A DNA stretch of 64,000 nucleotides. Source: Bidens hawaiensis. Lineage: Eukaryota; Streptophyta; Magnoliopsida; Asterales; Asteraceae. The notes beneath the pieces are model-generated. The model searched no databases, had not been told where the DNA came from, and saw nothing but the letters and a program-made list of their open reading frames with translations. Location of the stretch: contig JAIQDT010000001.1 of NCBI GenBank assembly GCA_021521415.1, positions 806,001 through 870,000 on the forward strand. The letters are read 5' to 3'. A program made the position numbers and the translations under genes. Shown piece by piece: positions 44,215 to 57,165 of this stretch (its first letter is position 1; the number at the start of each line of letters is the position of its first letter).

Positions 44215-44642
44215 TTGCTTCTTGATATCATCATCATCATCATCATCATCATCGTACTCAGTATATCCCACCAATAGCAATGCTATGGTAGGGTCTGAGG
44301 AGGGTAAGATGTAGACAGCCTTACCTCTATCCCATAAGGATAGAGAGGCTGCTTCCGGTGAGACCCCCGGCTCGATAGTAGTTTTGCATCAAGCCTTGGA
44401 CATAAAGCACATAGCACTCAATCATCGGGACACCGGCTGATTGGTGCATGTGCCCTTGTCTTTCGGCTATCAAAGCCACCACATGATGCCTGATTAACCT
44501 TCCGCCACTTTTAACGTTATTTTCATGAGATTAGTAAAATAACGTCAATATTAGTGCAATTTTACTTTTGCCCAACCGAGGGTTCACACATGTATACATT
44601 ATATGCGCGCACCGCAAGCAGGGCGTTGCTTCTTGATATCAT
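44215..44642 (-). mobile_element. SINE-like retroposon with RTE LINE 3' tail and 17-bp target duplication
   Basis: TTGCTTCTTGATATCAT flanks it at 44215-44231 and 44626-44642. On the minus strand the last 130 bp (GGGATAGAGGTAAGGCTG, CAGACCCTACCATAGC, GCTATTGGTGGGAT) match the LINE 3' ends at 30.0 and 33.0 kb, but the tail is (GAT)n instead of (TTGA)n. The 5' part (CGCCCTGCTTGCGGTGCG) is not the LINE ORF. It lies in the leader intron, antisense. Confidence 0.75.
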
Positions 44643-45015
44643 ATCCTGAAAAAGAGTCTTGAAGTGTTTGAATTTAATAAATTTTGCTTTATGTCAAATC
44701 AATATCAGGATAAAAAACTGTATATATTTTCTTTTATCATCTCCTTTTAAGTGGTTTATCACCATTGCTATTTAATTAAGTTATGTCCCAAAACAATCAA
44801 ACAGAACACCAAGATACTGATCTTAAAGCTAAAAGAATAGATTGTATTTTGAGATGATTTAAGAATTAAGATTTGGTGGCTTATCATGGAAACCTTCTTT
44901 CAATCTGGCTGATGTTTGGATCATTCACGTGAAATAGCAAGAATAAGTATCATTCTTGGCATTAATGATGTTTATGTAGTAATACCATTTGTAAGAGAGA
45001 ATTATTATAACTTGT

Positions 45016-45643
45016 CATGAAAGTAGGGCTATAGACGAACTGAACCAAACCGAACAAGGCCATGTTCATGGTCGCCTGTTAAGCTTTTATCTGACAAACG
45101 AACCTTTCACAAACACCTAACTGAACGAAATTTTTTGTTCGTGTTCATTCATTAAGGAAATACATTTGTTACCGAACACAAACGAACGAACATAAATGAA
45201 CACAAAACAATGCTTTATTTGATTTGGCTAACCGAGAGTGGCCAGTGTCAAAGATTCAGTCCGGCTGCCAAGTTTTTGTTGGTGTTTATTTAACATTTAT
45301 ACTCATATGTTAATTCGCATATAAATTAATCAAATAATACCCATATATATTTTTGTTTTATATTAATAACTTTGCTTAATTCTATATCATTATATTGGAA
45401 AGGTCATTAAGAAGTATAAGAAATATTTAATGAACAAACATAAAGGAACAAATATTAATGAACATAAATGAACACCTTTTTGAACGCTCACGAGCATAGT
45501 TTAATGAACATGACCTCCGTTTGTGTTCGTTCATGTAATTACGTTCATTCATTTATTAAACGAACGAACATAAAAGAACTTCTATCGAATAGTTCACGAA
45601 CAGTTTGCTGAATGTTTGGTTCATATACAGCCCTACATGAAAG
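45016..45643. repeat. hAT MITE with 8-bp target duplication
   Basis: CATGAAAG occurs at 45016-45023 and 45636-45643. The element 45024-45635 begins TAGGGCTATAGACGAACTG and ends GGTTCATATACAGCCCTA. The body is GAACGAACATAAATGAAC words. This copy defines the ends of the family scattered in this window. Confidence 0.9.
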
Positions 45644-45721
45644 TATAGTCTATTGTTTTAAAAGGGACTAATTTCATATTTGTACCTTAAGTTTCTTAAA
45701 TTTGGTGTAGGGAACTCCGCA

Positions 45722-48700
45722 ATGCATCGTGTGGGTAGTGCAGGCAATACCTCAAATTCAGTCCGCCCTCGTAGGGAGAAAAGACTGACATATCTTTTAA
45801 ATGATGCTGATGACACAAAGGTTAGAGTTTATTTTGTTTGTACACATTTCCTCTTTATTTGGAATAATATTGTTACATTCCCATAATATGTTTGATTACC
45901 CATGTGCCAACATGCTTAAACTTCACTAAAAGGTTTCCATATAGTTTACAAGGTATGAAGTTAAAATACATTTAAGACGAAAGGGAATGTTTCTAGAATA
46001 TATATAGTGGCCGCCTCCTTTTTTTAGTAGTTTACTTGTTTGGTTCTTCTAGTGACTATTGTGATTTGTGACCCTAGATATATTTCTTACTAGAGAACAT
46101 GTAGATGCATTTATTGTAATGGTTTAAATATAATAATATAATTAATGCATTTATTTAATGGTTCAAGTATGATAGTATATTTAATATTATTTCAAACCAA
46201 AAGTCCAAAACAATAAATGTTATTAGATAGCTCGGTTATCAAATTTTTTATGCAAATAAAAGTACATGGGTCCTACTATCAGTACACCACTCCAAAAGTA
46301 TACACCGGCTTGCCTGTTAGATCATACACGCGGTATAACCTTTTTTTCGTGTTGTCATATGGGTCGAATGCCCTTTTTCGCTCTATCTTACGGGCTGTAT
46401 GATGCCATATAGGTGTATTATAGGGCGAAAAAGGTCATACGACCCGTATGGCTTTGTAAGTGATCACATAAGTTATTTTTTGCTAGTTAAAAACATCATA
46501 CAAGTCGTATGATGTCATATCGGTCATATAATAGGGTGAAAAAGTTCATATAACCCGTATGGGTTTGTCAATGGTCACATAAGCCATTTCTTCATCAGTT
46601 GAAAACATCATATAGGCCATATGATAGGGAGAAAAAGGTCATACAACCCGTATGGCTTTGTTGGTGGTTACATAAGTCATTTCTTTGTCACCATAGTCAT
46701 CATACGGGCTGTCTGATTTAGCCCTCATACGACCCATATGACCTTTTTCACCTGTCATACGTTAGTAATGTTTGTAACTTTGTATAGCGGATGGAGTGTG
46801 GAAGCTTGAAAGAATTGTTGTATATCTGTCTTTACTATTTATCTTAGTAATTTATTGGTTTTTCAATCCTGTACATGTATCGTGTTTCATGCATCTTTCA
46901 ATGGAATCTTCCTATCAATGAATAAATCACTAGTATACATTCCGATCCTTAGTTGTTATAACTTATAACTATAAATTTAAAAGAAATTTAGTCAAATGCA
47001 ATATTGAGCCCCTCGGTTTGCACTTTGCAGCATCGTGCAGGTGTCAACTGTTTATCAGTTCTAAAACCGTCAGAACCAGATAATTGTGGTTATCTCTTCA
47101 CCGGGAGCCGTGATGGCACGCTAAAAAGATGGGCATTAGGTGATGAGGGTGCCACCTGTTCAACTACTTTCGAGTCTCATGTTGACTGGGTATATTTCTA
47201 AACATCACTTGTGTTCAATACTTCAACTAATACTACTTCACTAAAGAACAAATTGGGTTGTACAGGTCAATGATGCAGTCATTGTTGGAGGGAATACCCT
47301 TGTATCCTGCTCCTCAGATACAACTGTCAAGGTTTAATTTATTTATAAGATTATCATTAATGTTCACATAACTCTCACTAATAATATTATGGATTATACC
47401 AGACATGGGATTGTTTTTCAGAAGGAACTTGCACAAGGACTTTTCGCCAGCACACAGATTATGTTACTTGTCTTGCTGCTGCAGAAAATAACGTAACCTC
47501 TGCTTTGAAAATATGCGTTTTGCTTTATATTCTAGTTAAAAGACACCATATATTTTCAGCTGAAAATTTGAAATTATGAACACAGTTTCCAGTATAGGTG
47601 GTAAATTGGACGTGACTCGAGTTCCGATAATGGGTTAAAACGGGTTCTGAATATAACGAACGGGTTGGGTTGAGTTGACACGAAGACACTTTGTCCATTT
47701 CTTTTACTTTAAAATACAGTTTGTGTTAATTATGAATTCGATATTGTTACAATAATAATCAATCATTAAAAAAAGCGAGTTTGAAGGTTTAAATTTAGTG
47801 GCGCAATCCGTGCTGCCTGAACGCTAACGGTTTAATAATTGTGTCAAAACAACTCAACACTAACAGGGACACGCTTAACCATGTAACTTGGACACGACCC
47901 ACTAACCCGTTTATCTAAACACTTCAAATTAGTTGGCGGGTTGACTTGTTTTTTACCTGAATTCCAACCTGAGCACTCCCCTTTCTGTTTCCAAACATGT
48001 TATATGGTCAGCCTATATATGACTTGGTTTTAATTTTTAAAAGTGCGTGACAAAATTGAAAAAATAGATACTTAAAACAGAGGCGGTGCTTCTTTCACAT
48101 GTGGTTCAACATTAGTCAAATTAGTGTTTTGAGGAGGCTGATATGTATAAACAATCAAAAGAATAATGATATTATGAATGGTTTACTTAATAATGAAGTT
48201 TGGTATGTAAAAGAGAAGGATAGGAGTGCAGCTTTTGAATATACATAAAGCTTATGTGGTTGTACATAAGGCCTTGTGTACGTAAAGCTCTCACCTCGAC
48301 TTTCGGGACCTAAACGTCTTGCACTATCTAAAACCAAGAGTCCGAACCAAACTCGTTTAAACACAACCCTAACCCGTGTTGTCTTGCACTTTAACCTCTT
48401 CCACTTTTACCCAACTATTTTGATTTAATCGACATATTCTGATACCAAATTCTTTTGGTTTTTTATTCTTTTAGAGCAATATTGTAGCTTCGGGTGGACT
48501 TGGTGGTGAAGTATTCATATGGGATCTTGAAGCAGCGGTTGCTCCATTCACAAAGACTAGTGAAGTGGCAGTTGATTCGTCAAATGGAATTAATGGCTCA
48601 GGACCCGCTACAAGTTTACGTGCAATTAGCTCAAGTAACAACATTACAACATCACAGACAAATCAACCTCAAGGATATGTTCCAATTTCTGCTAAAGGAC

Positions 48701-51700
48701 ACAAAGAGTCTGTTTATGCATTAGCAATGAACGACAGTGGGACCCTTTTGGTGTCTGGTGGAACCGAGAAGGTATATTTTGTAAACTTTGTAGGGATTGA
48801 TTTTAAGGGTGTATCATAATAATTTGTATAATAATAGTTTTTATGACAATATCTGTTTAACATATTAAATAAAGTTGTAGGTCAATAGGCTCGTTTAGGC
48901 TTTTGGGCCAGCTTGAGCTTGATAACTTAAGCCCGGGCTCGTTTATTAAACAAGCTTATATATGGGCTCGAGCTCATGCTCGTTTATTGAACAAGCTTTC
49001 TAGGCTCGAGCTCGGCCAGGGATTGGCTTGTTTATTATTTATGAGTTAAAAGTTATTTTTTATGTACTTTTTATTCTAATATTTGTATATAACATTATAT
49101 ATATATATATATATATTTTATATTTATTCTTATCATAATTATTTATATAATAATAGCTTTTACAATATAGATGAAATAAAAATTATAATATAACAGCCTT
49201 GTTTTGGCGCTTGATCCAGCTCAAGCTTGATAAGCCAAGCACGGCCTTGTATATTAAACAAGCTTATATTTAGGTTCAAGCCTGGGCTCGTTACTTAACA
49301 AGCTTATATTTAGGTTCAAGCTCGGGTTTGTTTATTTAGCAAGCTTATATTTAGGCTCGAGCTCGAGTACATTTAATAAACAAGCTTATAGTTAAATTTA
49401 GGCTCTAGCTCGGGCTCAGGTTCATTTAAGTTCGGCTCAATTCGAGCTTTTAGTGAGCTGACCTCAAGTAGCTCATGAGTGGCTTGGTTCGTTTACACCC
49501 CTAGTTGCTTTTTATTATTATTTTTTTCGTTTTCACACATTTTCTGCCATGTAACTTCACATATCAAGTGCTAATGCATGTATGTGGATTTTTTTTCTTG
49601 CAGGCTGTACGTGTCTGGGACTCAAGAACTGGTTCAAAGATAATGAAGCTTCGAGGGCATACAGATAATATTAGGGCTCTGCTTCTTGACTCTACCAGGA
49701 GGTTTGTTTTCTTGTTTATATTATTTGTTTACATTGAAAACCTGAAATGAATATATATATATGCTCTAATTATTAGGTTTTAACTCAAATTGTAATGTAG
49801 TCTTCGTAATTTGACTAGATAGTCGGGAATGTATAGCATCTAGGGATTAAATGCAACACCATTGAGTACCTAATCTGGTTAAAGCACTTTCATGCCCCCA
49901 GACCTTAGTTTGCGTTATGATTTTATTCAAAGATTACTCAGACAAGCTTTATTTTTTTGATTATTAAGCTATTTGGTTAATGATGCCACATTATCATGAT
50001 TTCAGGTTCTGCCTCTCAGGATCCTCCGATTCTATGATCAGGTAGGCGTCTTTACTGCTGCTAATTATGGCTGTTCAAAAAGCTCGACCGAACTGAGCCG
50101 AGCCGGCTTGGTTTGTAAACGAGCTGTGCCCAAGCCATGTTAAGCGCGCCTTATTGGCTCGCTCGTTAGGCTCGTTTAGCTGGCTTGTTAGCTAAATTCT
50201 AATATATTAGTTATAACCAAAAAGTATAACCCCAATTATAATATATATGAATTATAAGTCTTGTAGTATATTCGTTAAGAATTGTATGTTAAGATTTTTT
50301 TTTCTTTTTATATATATCAATATGTATGAATATAAAATTATATTTACTTTTAAATAAACAAGTTGGTTCGATGAGGTACAAGCTGGCTCGACCGTTTTAC
50401 GAGCCGAGCCCGAGCCCAACCTGGCTTGGCCTGTCTTGGTTCGTATACAGCTCTACTGGTAATATGTGTTGCAGTTATGATTGTGGCAGCATATTATCAA
50501 CAATGTTTCATGCTGAACAGAAGACTATAATTCAACATGACAAGAAAAGTTGTTTGATGCCTTTTTTTCTTATTCTTTTTATAACGAATATGATGTTTTC
50601 ATATGATATATATTTGTGATAGATTGTGGGATCTAGGGCAGCAGCGGTGCATACACTCTTATGCTGTTCATACTGATTCTGTGTGGGCACTCGCAAGCAC
50701 TCCAACATTTACTCATGTGTATAGTGGTGGACGAGATCTTTCCGTGAGTTCACATCTATATCTCTAGATAAGGGGGCGTTTGGATGCACATTTTGAAACT
50801 GATTATGATCATTTATCTGTTTCTACTTGTAGTTGTACTTGACAGATCTTTCAACAAGAGAGAGTGTGTTGCTTTGCAATGAGGAACATCCTATTCAGCA
50901 GTTAGCATTACATGATGATGGTATATGGGTTGCAACAACAGATTCTTCTGTGCACAGGTGGCATTCTGAAGGTTTAACTCCTGAGAAAGTGTTTCAACGA
51001 GGCGGTTCGTTTCTTGCTGGAAATTTGTCTTTTTCAAGGGCTAGAGCTTCTTTAGAAGGGTCTACCCCTGTGAGTCATCTTTTCTATCATTAATTTAATT
51101 ATGATTATACTTATTATTATTAGAGTTTGTTAGTTTATGGCCTGTAGGCCCAAGTTAGGTTTCTCTATGATTTAGGGGTGTGCATGGTCGGTTTTGGCCC
51201 AAGATCATAACTATAACTAACTTTCGGTTAACCAGAGAACCATAACTCATTGGTCATGGTTAAGTCGGTTATGGTTAATCGGTTTTAGATTCTGATCCGG
51301 TTCAGTTATGGGTTGGTTTGCCGTGAACTAGAATTGGTCATGAAATGTTTGGGCCTAACAAAAAGAGCCCAACACAATTTAATTTGGTCTAAAAAGTTTG
51401 GGTTTGAAAATTTTTAGCCACTTAATAAATTGTTATTAGACATTCGGGTTTGAATAATTTATTGATTTGAGCTTTAATTTTAGACCTTTGTACACATACG
51501 ACAATACTACATAGCCGTGTGTCGGGTTGGTTAACCGTGTTTTCACTACATCATGTCCATTCGGTTTGGTCGGTTATGAAAGTATAAATAACCAGAATTC
51601 CCCCCCCCCCCCCCCCAATTGGTTGGTTAGGTTCAGTTATGAGTCTGGCAAATTTGTTTTATGCACACCCCTATATACCATTCCAGTCTCTTTTATAGTT

Positions 51701-54700
51701 AAAATCTTATCATTTGTAAACGAATGTTACAAAGATAATGATGAAATTGATTTATAGGTTCCTGTGTATCAAAAAGCCACCTTTAGTATTGATGGGATTC
51801 CAGGGATAGTGCAACATGAAATATTAAACAATAAAAGGCATGTCCTTACCAAGGTAATATTAATTTTGACTTTTTTTTTCAGTTTTTGATATTGTATAAC
51901 CATTTTAAAAGCGTGTTTTGTTTCTTGTTTTGTTTTTAACAATGTAGCTGTTTGTTTAATAGGATACTGCTGGCTCTGTGAAGCTTTGGGAGATCACTAG
52001 AGGTGTTGTGATTGAGGATTATGGACAGGTTACTCCTATGAACAAAAACACTAACCATTTGACCCCTACATTATTACACTATTACATTTTGGCCTTTTTT
52101 CTATTTGTACTGTAACAGCGCAAATGCTATTTTGGATTAACTTATATTGCCATCTAGATTGATACGTAGCTGATGTAGCAATTTTAACCTGTTTACCTCA
52201 TAATGGGTTGATTTGGGTATATTTGACCAGTAACAGGTCAAATGTTGGCCTGTAAATGAACCAGAGGTTTAGTGAGACGTTCGATGGGAAGTCAAGTTCA
52301 TGTATCTTTGTTTATTTAAAAAAATGAACGAACACGAACAACATTTTTTGTTCATTTAGTTAAACGAACATTCATGAACAAATGCCTTGTTCATTCATTT
52401 ATGTTTGGGAGTGTTCGGTTGCATTCATTTAATTGCGTTGTGTATGTTCGTTTGTTTACGTTTGTTCATTCGTTCTTACATTCATTTAAATTTTAGGGGC
52501 AATAGATTGATGCTCACGCTTACTTATGTTCGTTTCTTTTTGTTCATGTATATTCAGTTATGTTCGTTTAAATTGTTGACGAACGAATATAGATGAACAC
52601 GAACACACAATTTTCTTAACGAACGAACACGAACAAAAAAAACCTGTTTGTCTAGCTGTTTCTGTTTGATCGTTTGTTCTGTTAAAGTTAAACGAATGAA
52701 CATGAACATGAACATGCCTCGTTTTTTGTTCTTTCTGTTCATTTAACTGTGATGCTCATGTTTTGAATTTCTATGTTGCAGATTTCATTTGAAAAGAAGA
52801 AAGAAGAACTGTTTGAAATGGTAACTAATATCTATCAGTATATCATTATGGGAATAATGTGTACAGATATATTCAATATCTTTTAACCATATCATTGTTT
52901 GCCAGGTCAGCATTCCTACATGGTTCACTGCTGATACGAGGCTCGGGAGCTTGTCTATTCATTTAGATACCCCTCAATGCTTTTCTGCAGAAATGTATTC
53001 TGCTGACCTTCACATAATCGAGAAAGCTGAAGATGACAAGGTGCACATACTTTAATAATACTTTGAAACTAAATTTAAATGTAAGTAACTTAATGCTGTA
53101 AGGGCGTGCATCGTCAGTTTAGGTTGGTTTTGGGCTCAAACCGAACCTCAAACCGAAAATTCGACATTTTAGATTTTTGAAAACCGTTCGGTTGAGCCTA
53201 ATTATTTTTGTTAATTAAGATTAGTTGTTTATTACACATTTGGATCCAATATATTTGGGATACACAATTCCAATGGATTCGGTTTGTATTTATGTAAATA
53301 TCGAAACCAAAATCGAACCAAAAGTCGAAAATTCAAAACCGTTTGGTTTCAGTTTTCAAATGGGTTGATGTTATTTTTCGGTTTTTTCATCTGAGCTTGA
53401 AAATTTTGGCGGAAAAAAATGGCCCGAAATAATAAATTTGAGCCTAAATTTATTTGCTAAGATTACTTGATTATTACACATTTGGATCCAGTATTTTTGG
53501 GCTACACTATTTATTAATTTCTTATAAATTACTATATTCTGTTTTTTTTGGTTCGGTTTTTGGTTAATAGCAAAACCGAAACCCACCCAAAAAATCGGAT
53601 TTTTAAGTAAAATGAAACCAAACTGTTGATATTTTATGGGTTCAGTTATTTTGGTTTGGTTATTTCTGTTTGGTTACGTAAGTTATTCCAGTTACGTCTT
53701 TTCATTTTTTTCAGTTGACAGCAAAACCGAAAGCGAACTGAAAAATTGTTTAATTCAAAAACCATAAAACCAAACCTTTGAATTTTCAGTTTGGTTACTT
53801 CAGTTATTCCAGTTACGATTTGGTACTTTGGTTATTTCGGATTCATGCACACCCCTGTTTGATAACCGAACAATTTCTTTGTTCTTTGCAGATAAATCTG
53901 GCTCGAGAAACCCTAAAAGGACTATTGGTTCATTGGTTGTCCAAGAAGAAACATAAACCTGGGTCTCAACCTTCAGCCAATGGGGAAGCGCCATCTGGCA
54001 GGAGTAATACAGTTTCAAAAACTGAGGTAGATGGTAACAGTGAAAATGATACTGTGGTGTATCCACCATTTTCATTTTCAACTGTTTCACCCCCTTCAAT
54101 TATTACTGAGGGATCACAAGGTGGGCCATGGAGGAAGAAAATTACTGACCTTGATGGAACCGAGGATGAAAAAGAGTTCCCATGGTGGGTTTTGGATTGT
54201 GTTTTGCATAATCGGTTACCCCTGAGGGAACATACCAAGTAAGTTTTTTTATTCTTATAACTGTTTATTTGTTAACGGGTTAATTCAGGTTGTATGTTAT
54301 TGGTAACGAGTCAGATGGGTATGAATTTAGGCTGGTAAATGAAGCGAACGGACACGAATGGAGCGTGCTCGTGTTTGGTTGCTTAACTTTAACCAAACAA
54401 ATGGTTGAATAGAAACATTTAAATGAATTGGATTTTCTTGTTTACTAAGAAAATTAACAGATTCATGTTCATGTTTATTTCTTAACAGTATAAACAGACG
54501 GTTCACAGATGGATATGTTCATGTTCGTTTGTTGAGAAAATGAATGTGTCTGTGCTTGTTTGTTAACGGTCTAAACTAACGGGTTCACAAACGTTTAAAT
54601 GAATGAGGTTGTCTTGTTCGTGTTTGTTTGTCAGCACTATAAACGAACGATTCACGCACAGAGCATGTTCATGTTAGTTCGGTTCACACTAACCGAACAA

Positions 54701-57047
54701 ACGATCGGACAGAAATAGTTAAATGAATGGGTGTTCTTGTTCATGCTCGTTTTAATAAATTGAAAGTGTCCGTGTTCGTTAGTTAACAGTACAAACTAAT
54801 GGTTAACGAATGTTAACAAACGGACATAACAGAGCTAAAACCAGTTAAAAGTAAATTTGAACAAGAATGTGTTTAACTTAAAAAGTTATTAAAACTAGAC
54901 CAATTTACATGAATATATTAACGAACGAACTTAAACAAACGTAACTAACGAACATAAATGAACATAAAGGAATGAATATAAACAAATTTAAATGAATGAA
55001 TGTAAGCGTACACAAATGAATGAATGCGACATGTGTTGACGTTCGTTCATTCAACTATATGAACAATTTTTTTTTGTTCATGTTCGTTCGTTTATTAAAT
55101 AAACGTGCATAATCTAACCTCCCGCTGAACAGTTCACTGAACATTCCGTCCGTTTACAGGCCTATGTACAATATGCAATATTGAAAGTGTAGTTATCAAG
55201 AAAGGAGCTCAAATGGGTCAAAAGTTGTTTAAAGTTCATTCAAATGCTTAATACCTCTTAAATCATTTTATTTTAAAAAAGTTATTATCTTAAGGGCTAA
55301 TTGCATAAATAAATAACCAATCCAGTTTCTATTTTGGAGTTTTAGGTAATAATCTTTTATCCAGAAAAAGTTACTAACTTTAAAATATATCAATTAAAAA
55401 TTGTCAGTGATAAAAATTGTCAACATTCAGAAACCCGACGGTTATTTTATGTGCACTAAAAGTAGATGCCACTTTCCTTAATAATATAATAACTGTAATT
55501 ATATTTCAGGTGCAGCTTCTATTTACATCCATGTGAAGGGTCAGCTGCCCAGATTTTGACACAAGGGAAGCTGAGTGCGCCTCGTATTTTAAGAATACAC
55601 AAGGTATTACTATATTATAGAATGACATCAGTTTGTGTCGTTATATTTATGTATAATTACTGTAATTCCCCTTGAAGCCCGCCAAACATGTTTATTTTAA
55701 GGAATATTTACCTAGGTTTTAATAATTTTATGTACAGGTTGTTAACTATGTAGTGGAGAAGATGGTTCTAGACAAGCCATTAGACAGCTTGAGTGGTGAT
55801 GCAACTTTTGGTCCCGGGATCGTTGATGGAACTTTTCGATCCGGGTTTAAGCCTTGGAAGCTTAAGCCTAATATAGAGATCTTGTGCAATAATCAGGCAA
55901 TTTTTTGACTTTATTTACTTTCATGTTCCTTTTTACCGTTAATGTTTCACTTTAAAGTCCCATAATCTTGGAATCTTAAATTTTAAAACATCGGAAATCT
56001 AAGATGGATTTAGCTAGGCTTGTAAACGAACTGAATGAACATGAACGTGACATTGTCATGTCATGTTCGCTCATTTAACTTTAACCGAGCAAATGATCGA
56101 GCACGAACAATTAAACGAACAAGGTTTTTTTGTTCGTGTTTGTTTGTTAAGAAAATGAATGTGTTTGTGTTTGCTAACAGTTGAACGAACGAACATAAAC
56201 AACTTTAAAGGAACGAACAAGGCATATGTACATGTTCGTTAGTTTAACTAAATGAACAAAACTATTGTTCGTGTTTGTTGATTTACTAAATACCGAACTT
56301 CTTATCAAACGATTCATGAACAGTTCACCAAACGTCGGTTCGTTTGCAGGGATAGATTTAGCTTTGAGTATTAGGATGAGCGAACCATCCAATGGTTTGG
56401 TTCAAGGTTTGGAACACGTGCAAACCAAATTGGTCGTCTATCTTTATTATTTAATTTTCCTTTTTTTTTGGAATATGTATGATATTATCATTTTTATAGG
56501 TAATAACTTTAATGCAAACTAACGATTTTGTCTTTTATTGGTTTTTTTCCAACTCTTGATAACGGACCATGAACATTTCTACCGAGTGGAGGTTGTAAAA
56601 TGAACAGTTTGGGTTGGGTCAGTAACGGATCAAATGATTAGTTTTTTTGGCACGAATCAGGTTTACCAAAAACTTTTTGTACAAAAACTTAAATTGTTTA
56701 TAGGTATTTGGTGTAATTATATAATAATTATTACTATAATGATGATTTAAATTTTTAAATAAAATGATTTCAGAGGCATTATTTTACTAAAAATACACTT
56801 TGGGCAAATCATGACCCATTTAACACAATGCAAGTTGTGTTTTACCTGATCTCGTTGGTTAGATAACGGGTCCCGTGAGTTTATCATAGGAAACTTGGTC
56901 AAATGCTTTATGTTAATATTTTAATTTAACTTGTGTCATGTTATACAGGTCTTAACATCCGACATGAGCTTAGCAACAGTCCGAACTTATATTTGGAAGA
57001 AACCCGAGGACCTTGTTCTCAATTACAGGGTTGTGTCATCAAGATGA
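45722..57047 (+). CDS. LRS1: WD40/DUF3337 protein of the WDR48 (UAF1) family, LRS1-like, 745 aa, 17 exons
   Basis: Exons: 45722-45820, 47031-47189, 47266-47331, 47403-47492, 48475-48771, 49604-49701, 50006-50041, 50623-50743, 50833-51069, 51758-51853, 51963-52028, 52782-52820, 52906-53040, 53892-54238, 55510-55603, 55738-55896, 56949-57047. All phases agree. It starts [12 protein letters not shown], then about eight WD40 blades (residues 34-450; e.g. [50 protein letters not shown]). The C-terminal DUF3337 part has [20 protein letters not shown], a Ser/Pro-rich insert, [15 protein letters not shown] and [11 protein letters not shown], ending in a ubiquitin-like [20 protein letters not shown]. 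In animals WDR48 activates USP1-type deubiquitinases. The Arabidopsis relative is At3g05090 (LRS1, from memory). Intron 16 is GC-AG. The symbol is by resemblance. Confidence 0.94.
46310..46760. repeat. Minisatellite of about 93-111 bp in intron 1 (after the first coding exon) of the WDR48-like gene
   Basis: GGGYGAAAAAGGTCATACRACCCGTATGG-like cores start at 46423, 46534 and 46627, each followed by TTTGT and GTCACATAAG. Near-palindromic CATACGACCCGTATG words recur, and an inverted copy (CATACGACCCATATGACC) lies near 46727. Confidence 0.75.
47584..47993. repeat. hAT-like MITE in intron 4 of the WDR48-like gene
   Basis: Flanks AGTTTCCA (47584-47591) and TGTTTCCA (47986-47993) look like an 8-bp duplication with one change. 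The body has AACGGGTTCTG, ACGGGTTGGGTTGAG and GGCGGGTTGAC words, like 18755-19260. Confidence 0.6.
48880..49503. repeat. GCTCGAG-rich MITE in intron 5 of the WDR48-like gene
   Basis: Internally repetitive: about five loose copies of AACAAGCTTATATTTAGG with GCTCGAGCTCG between them. Ends GGTTCGTTTACACCCCTAG. Related to 17930-18130. Confidence 0.7.
50058..50463. repeat. hAT MITE in intron 7 of the WDR48-like gene
   Basis: Flanks CTGCTAAT (50058-50065) and CTGGTAAT (50456-50463) are an 8-bp duplication with one change. Ends TATGGCTGTTCAAAAAGCTCG and GGTTCGTATACAGCTCTA are inverted. It begins only 17 bp after exon 7. Confidence 0.8.
51173..51673. repeat. TAGGGGTGTGCATG-ended element with a poly-C run, intron 9 of the WDR48-like gene
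   Basis: Ends TAGGGGTGTGCATGG and TATGCACACCCCTA are inverted. A run of at least 16 C starts at 51601. Body words GGTTATGGTTAATCGG. Related to 28613-29282. Confidence 0.7.
52260..52750. repeat. GTTCGTTTA-type MITE in intron 11 of the WDR48-like gene
   Basis: GTTCGTTTGTTTACGTTTG and AACGAACACGAAC words in two mirrored halves. It ends about 30 bp before exon 12. Confidence 0.6.
53100..53860. repeat. GTGCAT/ATGCACACCCCT-ended element in intron 13 of the WDR48-like gene
   Basis: Left AAGGGCGTGCATCG and right CATGCACACCCCT. Many AACCGAA, GGTTTTGG and CGGTTT words, with an internal duplication around TTATTACACATTTGGATCCA (53230 and 53470). Right end is 32 bp before exon 14. Confidence 0.65.
54328..55164. 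repeat. Long GAACGAACA-type MITE in intron 14 of the WDR48-like gene
   Basis: Ends TAGGCTGGTAAATGAAGCG and CCGTCCGTTTACAGGCCTA. At 837 bp it is the longest copy, with internal repeated words AACGGTCTAAACTAACGG and GTTCGTTTGTC. Confidence 0.7.
56007..56362. repeat. hAT MITE with exact 8-bp duplication in intron 16 of the WDR48-like gene
   Basis: GATTTAGC at 56007-56014 and 56355-56362. The element 56015-56354 begins TAGGCTTGTAAACGAACTG and ends CGGTTCGTTTGCAGGGATA. A recent copy of the family defined at 45024. Confidence 0.9.
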
Positions 57048-57165
57048 ATTAGTCTACTCGTGAATGCAAGTACTCCGGCTTGGTTCGTAAAATTTTATAA
57101 AAATTTTCCTCTTACTAAATCCTGGGAAAATGAAAATTTTATTTCATGAATGCAAAATATATTGA

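Noticed and set aside
53778..53891. Upstream start for exon 14 of the WDR48-like gene
   Set aside because: This part is the end of a MITE and intron. TTTGCAG at 53885-53891 is a good acceptor, and the phase from exon 13 fits.
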